From Chloroflexota bacterium (GTDB lineage: Bacteria; Chloroflexota; Anaerolineae; Anaerolineales; DRMV01), in NCBI GenBank assembly GCA_013153335.1, contig JAADEP010000086.1:1-19649 (forward strand): a stretch of 19,649 nucleotides of DNA, given 5' to 3'. The notes under the pieces are model-generated. The model saw nothing but the letters and a program-made list of their open reading frames with translations. It did not search any database and was not told where the DNA came from. Both the position numbers and the translations under genes were made by a program. Below are positions 14,141 to 19,649 of this stretch, one piece after another (the stretch's first letter is position 1; each line of letters opens with the position of its first letter).

Positions 14141-14316
14141 ACGGCTTGGGTGCGAAGGCACGGCGCACTCAGCGTGCGCGCAGGGTCTATCACATACAAT
14201 CAGTTATTTGCGGATAAAGCCGCATTCCCGTCGCGCGCTTGCCAAAGCGCGGTTCGCGGCGCAAGTCGCTTCGCCCGAGCGCGGCACGAGCACGCAAGGG
14301 CTCGCTTGGCAGGGCT
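14141..14316. other. Convergent intergenic region with small hairpins
   Basis: Contains three short perfect stems: GCGCAC/GTGCGC (14163-14168 with 14174-14179), TGCGG/CCGCA (14209-14213 with 14220-14224) and CGCGCTT/AAGCGCG (14234-14240 with 14245-14251). None is followed by a T-tract on either strand, so a terminator is not assured. No gene seen. Confidence 0.45.
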
Positions 14317-16071
14317 TTAGGCTGAGGCAGACTCGCGAGGGCCGGTCGTAAGTTGCTCCGGTGGCACGATGCGCAAGGTGCGAAGGCGGTTGAGGGCCGC
14401 GCTCAATAACCACGGTGTGAAGGCGCTCAAATCGCCCTCGGGGTAGGCGCGCACGCCCAAAACTTCTAACCCCTCACGCGCGATATCTTCCATGACCTGG
14501 GCCAGAATCTCTGCCCAGGAGCGCTGCCCGTCCATATAGCGCTGCCGCGCATACACCAAAGCCAGCCCCAACGCTCGTAGTTGGCCTACTTCGACCAAAG
14601 GCCCTACCGCACTTAAGTCGATCCGCTGGAGCCCCCATTGGAGCTCTCGGCGGCCTAAGGGTTTGACGACCAACTTGCGACCCTTGTAGGGGTTCAGGCT
14701 CTTGGGGTCTGGCACCCGCCGCGGCTGGGGAATGGGGCCCTCCGCCTCGGGCAACCGGCCCGTGGGGAACTGCGCGGCCACTTCCCGCGCTCGCGCGGTT
14801 ACGTCATAAGGCCGATACTCGTCCATCAAGATCACGGTGTCAGCAACATCCAGATAATCCCCGCTGCCGCCGATGACCAGCACGGTGGAAACCCCGCGCT
14901 CGGTATAGAGTTGCCGCACCCGGTCGATAAAGGGCGTGATGGGTTCTTTGTCTTTGTGAATGAGGGCTTGCATCCGCCGGTCGCGGATCATAAAGTTGGT
15001 CGCGGCCGTGTCTTCGTCGATGAGCAGCACGCGAGCGCCCGCTTCTAAAGCTTCCATGATGTTCGCGGCTTGCGAGGTCGAACCCGACGCATTTTCCGTG
15101 GAGAAGAACGTCGTGGTGCGTCCGCCGGGCAAGGTTCCGATGAAGGCCGAGATATCGACCCCGGCGATGTAACGCCCGTCTTCGGCCCGGATGACCACGG
15201 TGTCCGGATGGCTGACGACCCGCTCCCGGCCATCGCCGGGCTTATGGTTATACACGCCATAGGCCAACGCCCGCAAAAGGGTGGATTTGCCGTGGAATCC
15301 GCCGCCTACGATCAGGGTTACGCCTTCGGGGATGCCCAGGCCTGGAATTTCGCCCGCGTGGGGCGCGCGCAACGTCACCCGCAGCGATGGAGGCGACTGC
15401 AAGCGCACGCCTTCAAGCAAGGGCCGATCATCGACGCCCGAACGTCGGGGAAGCAAGCTACCATCGGCCAGAAACGCGACCAGGCCGCGCGCGGTTAATT
15501 GCTCACGCAGCGCGTCAGCGTCTTCGGCCACACGCGCGTAGGTCCACAGAGCTTCAGTGTCTAAGGCCGCATACCGCAGGCTCTGCCGCACTACCCGGGG
15601 CACATCCTCAAGCAACAACGCTATGGCCTCGCGGGCCAAAATGCGACGGCCCGCCGCGGGCAACCCCACGGTGAACCGGGCTTCTACGCCCTGGGCGCTC
15701 AGCCGCACAGCTGTGCGCAACAGCATTTGCTGGCCCACCGGCGCCATACGGATCTGGCCGCTGTGCCCAGTGCCGCGCGGCCGGCTGAGCCGCCGCGCCC
15801 ATCCCCCAAATTGCTCAGCCAAAAAATGCTCAGCCCCCACCCGGCGGCTCGGATGGGCCCACAAAGCTTCGGGGAACCCTGCCACGTCTCGCGGTACAAT
15901 TACTCGTACCGCGGTCGGCGCGGCAAACGGATCGCCTTGAATGTGGTCCAAAATCAAGGTGAAATCCGGAAAGGCATACACCCCGCGTAGCGCTTTGTAC
16001 GCTTTGTACCCGCGACCATCCAAGCGCTGGAGTTGCACCCGAAGGTCATCATGCGTCCGTTGACTCATCAT
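14317..16071 (-). CDS. ABC-class ATPase (COG3044/PF09818-like)
   Basis: This 584-residue protein belongs to the ABC-class predicted ATPases of unknown role. Residues 1-240 are the family N-terminal region; Walker A GGGFHGKST is at 256-264, HPD at 288-290, a signature-like ENASGSTSQAANI at 326-338, and Walker B VLLIDEDTAATNFMIRD from 348 (D352, E353). A C-terminal domain (about 450-584) follows. There is no membrane segment, so it is a soluble ATPase rather than a transporter subunit. Start at 16071 (or 16068) follows AAGGTGG by about four to seven bases. The open frame continues upstream to 17067, but that part is antisense to phoD. Its start overlaps the phoD-like start on the opposite strand. 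Confidence 0.9.
   Translation of the reverse strand: MMSQRTHDDLRVQLQRLDGRGYKAYKALRGVYAFPDFTLILDHIQGDPFAAPTAVRVIVPRDVAGFPEALWAHPSRRVGAEHFLAEQFGGWARRLSRPRGTGHSGQIRMAPVGQQMLLRTAVRLSAQGVEARFTVGLPAAGRRILAREAIALLLEDVPRVVRQSLRYAALDTEALWTYARVAEDADALREQLTARGLVAFLADGSLLPRRSGVDDRPLLEGVRLQSPPSLRVTLRAPHAGEIPGLGIPEGVTLIVGGGFHGKSTLLRALAYGVYNHKPGDGRERVVSHPDTVVIRAEDGRYIAGVDISAFIGTLPGGRTTTFFSTENASGSTSQAANIMEALEAGARVLLIDEDTAATNFMIRDRRMQALIHKDKEPITPFIDRVRQLYTERGVSTVLVIGGSGDYLDVADTVILMDEYRPYDVTARAREVAAQFPTGRLPEAEGPIPQPRRVPDPKSLNPYKGRKLVVKPLGRRELQWGLQRIDLSAVGPLVEVGQLRALGLALVYARQRYMDGQRSWAEILAQVMEDIAREGLEVLGVRAYPEGDLSAFTPWLLSAALNRLRTLRIVPPEQLTTGPRESASA
15890..15913. other. Perfect 8-bp inverted repeat around a plus-strand TACAAT
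   Basis: CGCGGTAC, 8-nt AATTACTC, GTACCGCG. The plus-strand TACAAT (15895-15900) lies partly in the left arm. It is inside the ABC-class ATPase coding region (AVRVIVPRD) and about 150 bp before the phoD-like start, so it could be promoter plus operator for phoD, or coincidence. Confidence 0.3.
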
Positions 16072-17667
16072 CTCACCACCTTGTGGAAATGGCTCGTCGC
16101 GGCTGGGCGCGGCCGCGCGCAATCCGATGCCAAGAGTATACCCGCAGAATCGACCGAACACGAGGCCATCGCGCATGGCCCGTGGCTCGTGGGGCCGGTG
16201 GTCGGTGCGGTTGAACCCCACGCGGCGAATTTGTGGGTCCGGGGGCATGAACCCGGGCCGGTGTACGCGTGGGTCGGCCAGCGCCATGATTTGCGCGATG
16301 CGCGCCTTGCTGGCCAGGCCCAGCGCCGTGAAGACGGCGGACACGCAGCCGTGGTTCGGATAGAGGGCCTGGAGCCCGCGACCCGCTATTTCTACACGCT
16401 CACCTCCTCGCCCACGCGGCCCGCATTGGTCGAAACCCCGCCCAGCTTCCGTACGGCGCCTGCGTCGCCGCGCGCGGTCGGGCCGTTCACCTTTGTTTTT
16501 GGATCGTGCTTCGCGCCCCACAATCCCTTTGGTGAGGGCTCGGTGCACCGGTTGCTTCAATTGCTGGAACGCGACGATGCGCCCGACTTCGGCCTGCTCA
16601 TCGGCGATCAAGTTTACCCTGACCAAGCCTGGAACAACGGTCTGGGCCGGGTGGCCCTGACTTTGGAGGACTACCGGGAGGTCTATCGCATCGCGTGGGC
16701 CCAGACCGCGTGGCGCGAGGCGTTGGCCCGGTTGCCGTGGTACATGATGTGGGACGATCACGAAGTCGACAACGATTGGGCCTGGACCACCCAAGACCGC
16801 ATCGAGGCCCAAATCCCCTGGCTCAATCGATTTTGGCGCTGGTTGCGCCACGCGCCGCCAGAGGCACGCCAGCTCACCCGGCGACGCATCACGGCCGCGA
16901 TCCATGCGTTTTGGGAGCACCAACTGCTCCACGCGCCGCGTTTGATCCGGCCGCCCGAGACCGCGCCTGACGGGCGACCGCTGTTGCTCACGTCGGATCG
17001 TGGCCACTTTTCGTACGCGTTCACCTATGGGCCGGCCGCGTTCTATGTTATGGACCTCTACAGTCATCGGGTCTCGGGCCCATATGGCCGCGCGCTCATG
17101 AATTCAGCGCAATGGGCCGATCTGGAACAATGGCTCCTGCGGGTGCGCGATGCATATCCTATCAAGTTTATCGTCACGCCCGACACGGTGTTCCATCACA
17201 GCCTCATCCCTTGGGGTTTGGCTGCGTGGACGGACTTCCCTGATGACCGGCGGCGTCTTATTCATTTGCTCGCGGCCCATCAGGTGGATGGCGTCTTTCT
17301 CCTCTCGGGCGACATTCACCTGGGTTACGCGCTCGAGGCTTATCTAGAAGGCGCGGAAGGCCCCTTGCCGGTGTGGGAGTTCACGGCTTCGCCTTGGGGC
17401 CAGGCGACACCGCCCTGGGGCTTTAAACTGAGCCGCATTGCGCGCGTGCCCGGCGTGCGGCATGCGGGATGGCTCGCGCGATGGATCGGGCCGAACTTCG
17501 GCTGGGTTCGTTTCGCGGGGGGGCCTCGGCCCTGGGTGCAATTTCGACTCGAGACCCCTGACGGGCCGGTCTACGAAGCGCGCTTTGTCCGAATGCGCCA
17601 GGGCTGGCGCCGGGTACAACCCGAAGACGAACAGGGTTCGACGCATGCCTCAAGTTTTCGCCGTTGA
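16051..17667 (+). CDS. PhoD-like phosphoesterase/alkaline phosphatase D family
   Basis: This 538-residue protein is a metallophosphoesterase of PhoD type. An N-terminal fibronectin-like domain (about 45-140; GPVVGAVEPHAANLWVRG, ATRYFYTL) precedes the catalytic domain: GSCF (151-154), GDQVYPD (185-191), WDDHEVDND (234-242) and SGDIHLG (419-425), all matching metal-binding loops. The family cleaves phosphate mono- or diesters with Fe/Ca. No clear Sec or Tat signal is visible (no twin Arg; WKWLVAAG is too short), so it may be cytoplasmic or start elsewhere. ATG at 16051 follows GAAGG by five bases. It overlaps the ABC-class ATPase start (16071) by 21 bp head-to-head and the Sua5 gene by 23 bp. 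Confidence 0.88.
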   Translation: MRPLTHHLTTLWKWLVAAGRGRAQSDAKSIPAESTEHEAIAHGPWLVGPVVGAVEPHAANLWVRGHEPGPVYAWVGQRHDLRDARLAGQAQRREDGGHAAVVRIEGLEPATRYFYTLTSSPTRPALVETPPSFRTAPASPRAVGPFTFVFGSCFAPHNPFGEGSVHRLLQLLERDDAPDFGLLIGDQVYPDQAWNNGLGRVALTLEDYREVYRIAWAQTAWREALARLPWYMMWDDHEVDNDWAWTTQDRIEAQIPWLNRFWRWLRHAPPEARQLTRRRITAAIHAFWEHQLLHAPRLIRPPETAPDGRPLLLTSDRGHFSYAFTYGPAAFYVMDLYSHRVSGPYGRALMNSAQWADLEQWLLRVRDAYPIKFIVTPDTVFHHSLIPWGLAAWTDFPDDRRRLIHLLAAHQVDGVFLLSGDIHLGYALEAYLEGAEGPLPVWEFTASPWGQATPPWGFKLSRIARVPGVRHAGWLARWIGPNFGWVRFAGGPRPWVQFRLETPDGPVYEARFVRMRQGWRRVQPEDEQGSTHASSFRR

Positions 17668-18703
17668 TCCGCAACACCCTGCGCCTGGAACCATTGCCCG
17701 CGCGGCCCAGATCCTGCGCGCGGGTGGTCTGGTCGCGTTCCCCACTGAGACGGTCTATGGACTGGGGGCGAACGCACTGGACGAAGCCGCGGTTGCGCGC
17801 ATCTTTGCGGCCAAAGAACGCCCGGCCTACGACCCGCTGATCGTGCACTTGGCCCGACCTGAAGACGTGGACCAGGTGGCTGGGGAGGTTCCGGAGGTTG
17901 CTCGACGTTTGTGGGCGCACTTCGCGCCCGGGCCGCTTACCCTTATCCTGCCCAAGCACCCGCGCGTGCCCACGAACGTCACCGCGGGCCGAGATACGGT
18001 CGCGGTGCGCATCCCCAGCCATCCGGTCGCGCGCGCGCTGATTCAGGCAGCCGGGGTCCCCGTGGCCGCGCCCAGCGCGAATCGTTTCGGGCACGTGAGC
18101 CCGACCACGGCCCAACACGTGCTCGCGGATCTAGGGGATGCCGTTGATGTGGTTTTGGACGCAGGTCCCACGCCCGTTGGGGTGGAGTCCACAATTTTGG
18201 ACGTAACCCAAGACCCACCGGTCTTGTTGCGGCCCGGTGGCGTTCCGGTCGAAGCCCTCGAAGCCGTGCTGGGCCGGTCGATACGCCGCGCGGGCCCACA
18301 TCCTGAAGGCCAACCCGCGCCCGCGCCCGGGACGCTGCCCCGACATTACGCGCCGCGCGTGCCTTTGTGGCTGTTCGATGGCCCGCCCGACTGGGCGCGT
18401 ACGATGATGCTTGATACCGCGGCCCTTTTGCAACAACAAGGGCTCTCGGTCGCGGTCCTGGTTCCGGACGAAGACCGGGTCTTGTTCGCGGATCGAGGGC
18501 TTATGGTTTTTTCATTAGGGCCTGAGGATGACGCAACGACCGCGGCCGCGCGGCTCTTCCAAGGCCTGCGCGCGCTCGAAGCCCAAGCGCCCCACGCCAT
18601 CCTCGCCCGGACGCTGCCCGAACAGGGGCTGGGGTTGGCGGTCAACGATCGTTTGCGCCGCGCGGCCACGCACATCTTGCGTGCGGCCACACGCATTGCT
18701 TAG
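17645..18703 (+). CDS. sua5: Threonylcarbamoyl-AMP synthase, Sua5 type
   Basis: This 352-residue protein makes threonylcarbamoyl-AMP from threonine, bicarbonate and ATP, the first step of tRNA t6A37 formation. The TsaC/YrdC domain shows PTETVYGLG (33-41), AKERP (56-60), PGPLTLILP, VAVRIPSHP, APSANRFGHVSPTT (132-145) and GVESTI (169-174). The C-terminal Sua5 domain begins after the conserved linker PGTLPRHYAP and covers about 235-350; this makes it Sua5 rather than the short TsaC. ATG at 17645 has AGGG nine bases upstream and lies inside the end of phoD (23-bp overlap), suggesting coupled translation. tsaB/tsaD/tsaE are not in the window. Confidence 0.95.
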   Translation: MPQVFAVDPQHPAPGTIARAAQILRAGGLVAFPTETVYGLGANALDEAAVARIFAAKERPAYDPLIVHLARPEDVDQVAGEVPEVARRLWAHFAPGPLTLILPKHPRVPTNVTAGRDTVAVRIPSHPVARALIQAAGVPVAAPSANRFGHVSPTTAQHVLADLGDAVDVVLDAGPTPVGVESTILDVTQDPPVLLRPGGVPVEALEAVLGRSIRRAGPHPEGQPAPAPGTLPRHYAPRVPLWLFDGPPDWARTMMLDTAALLQQQGLSVAVLVPDEDRVLFADRGLMVFSLGPEDDATTAAARLFQGLRALEAQAPHAILARTLPEQGLGLAVNDRLRRAATHILRAATRIA

Positions 18704-18754
18704 CCCCCATCTCCCTCACAGCCCCGCCCCATTCTTGCACGCAGGGGCGAACTT

Positions 18755-19649
18755 ATGACGCACCGAAAAACCGGTCCCACCGCGCGACGGCTTCCGTATA
18801 TGCCCGGCCTCGACGGGCTGCGCGGGATCGCGGTTTTGGCCGTCATCGCGTATCACAGCGCGCTGCCCTGGAGCGACGGAGGCTTTTTGGGCGTGGAGGT
18901 CTTTTTTGTCCTGTCCGGCTACCTCATCACAGCGCTCTTGATGCTCGACATTCAGGTGGAGGGTCGGATCCGGTTCCGGCACTTTTGGCTCCGCCGCGCG
19001 CGGCGCTTGCTGCCTGCGCTGTGGCTGCTGCTTTTGATCTTGCCCGCGGCTGCCCGGGTGCTCGCGCCCGAAACGCTGCCTCGGCTCCGGGAAGATACCC
19101 TTGCTGCGTTGGCTTACGTCCTCAATTGGGTGTATATCTTTCGTGAAGTTCCTTACTTTGAACACTTTGGACGCCCACCCCTTTTGCAACACTTATGGTC
19201 GCTGGCCATTGAAGAGCAGTTCTACTTGATCTGGCCTTTGTTGGTGGCCTTTGCAGCCTCGCGAGGTCGCGGCCAATCCCAAAACAGGCTGCTAGCGCTC
19301 ACGTTGGGGCTGGCCTTTCTTTCGGTGGGGTGGCGTTGGCTCCTGTATCAGCCGTATGAGGATACAGCTCGGGTATATTACGGCACCGATACCCGCGCGG
19401 CTGGCCTGTTGTTCGGAGCCGCGCTGGCTTTGCTATGGCCGCCGCGGCGCAACCGAAGCCGTCTTGCGGCAAGCGCCCGCTTCGCTGCCGAGGTCATAGG
19501 TTGGAGCGGCTTCTTCGTGCTGCTTGGGCTCTTCGCGCGTTGCCAGGGCTATTTGCCCGCGCTCTATCGAGGCGGGTTTGTCGTTACCGACGTGGCCACC
19601 CTGGCTGTGCTTTTGGCCGCCTCGCGGACCGATACGTCCTTGGGCCGTG
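18755..19649 (+). CDS. Acyltransferase 3 family membrane protein (partial; C-terminus outside window)
   Basis: This reading frame stays open from ATG at 18755 to the window end (298 residues seen). It belongs to the OatA/NolL/WecH-like acyltransferase 3 family, multi-pass membrane proteins that transfer acetyl or other acyl groups to sugars of peptidoglycan, lipids or exopolysaccharide. Seen: GLDGLRGIAVLAVIAYHS with the conserved His34, GVEVFFVLSGYLIT, RRARRLLPALW, and LWSLAIEEQFYLIWP. Several Leu-rich membrane helices follow. Ribosome binding site AGGGG lies seven bases before the ATG. About 50 bp separate it from sua5, so it may be co-transcribed. Whether an SGNH domain follows at the C-terminus, as in OatA, lies outside the window. 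Confidence 0.93.
   Translation, partial: MTHRKTGPTARRLPYMPGLDGLRGIAVLAVIAYHSALPWSDGGFLGVEVFFVLSGYLITALLMLDIQVEGRIRFRHFWLRRARRLLPALWLLLLILPAAARVLAPETLPRLREDTLAALAYVLNWVYIFREVPYFEHFGRPPLLQHLWSLAIEEQFYLIWPLLVAFAASRGRGQSQNRLLALTLGLAFLSVGWRWLLYQPYEDTARVYYGTDTRAAGLLFGAALALLWPPRRNRSRLAASARFAAEVIGWSGFFVLLGLFARCQGYLPALYRGGFVVTDVATLAVLLAASRTDTSLGR

Noticed and set aside
14230..14310. tRNA-like GGTTCG and stem-forming segments in the convergent gap
   Set aside because: No cloverleaf with acceptor stem, anticodon arm and T-arm can be built; only small isolated stems.
16072..17067. Upstream extension of the ABC-class ATPase frame (N-terminal 332 residues)
   Set aside because: It lies antisense to the PhoD-like catalytic domain and resembles no family; the start at 16071 has a ribosome binding site and matches the family N-terminus.

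Overview
The window is a GC-rich bacterial chromosomal segment, densely packed, with short gaps and mostly AGGAGG-like ribosome binding sites. It carries core genes: rpsB, tsf, pyrH, a type 3 prolyl-tRNA synthetase, a Sua5-type threonylcarbamoyl-AMP synthase and a DivIC/FtsB-like divisome protein. The mix suggests a Chloroflexota bacterium (Anaerolineae-like): a DnaD-like plus DnaC/IstB-like loader pair in a GC-rich genome, a TGS/ThrRS-like nucleoside kinase fusion, a DivIC homologue ending in a Trp-rich LFFGP tail, and an ABC-class ATPase. That assignment is inference from gene content only. I see no CRISPR array, transposase, phage gene, rRNA or tRNA.

Layout. About 1-8700 is one long minus-strand run. 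In transcription order (right to left) it reads: proS; a rho-independent terminator; a helical-repeat protein; an O6-alkylguanine methyltransferase; a type II-like asparaginase; then, after an extended -10 promoter, a membrane-anchored DsbA-like oxidoreductase coupled to a fused ECF-type ABC ATPase; then, after another extended -10 motif, a DnaD-like protein, a tandem AAA+ helicase-loader-like protein and the start of an inositol-monophosphatase family gene cut by the window edge. About 8690-9095 is a divergent control region for proS (minus) and the DivIC-like gene (plus). The DivIC-like gene runs tail-to-tail into pyrH with a 79-bp coding overlap. pyrH, tsf and rpsB form the classic ribosomal operon on the minus strand (9434-12064), with GC-rich hairpins in both gaps and a structured leader upstream of rpsB. 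A plus-strand TGS/kinase fusion diverges from rpsB and converges on an ABC-class ATPase (minus). That ATPase overlaps head-to-head with a PhoD-like phosphoesterase (plus), which is followed by a Sua5 gene and a truncated acyltransferase-3 membrane protein.

How the genes may work together. rpsB/tsf/pyrH, proS and sua5 serve translation and nucleotide supply. The methyltransferase and the adjacent helical-repeat protein may both act in alkylation repair; this is tentative. The DnaD-like and tandem AAA+ proteins look like a helicase-loading pair. I found no clear novel defence or secretion system. The most unusual items are the tandem AAA+ loader, the two convergent/divergent coding overlaps, the terminator lodged directly before a ribosome binding site, and the structured leaders of rpsB and proS.
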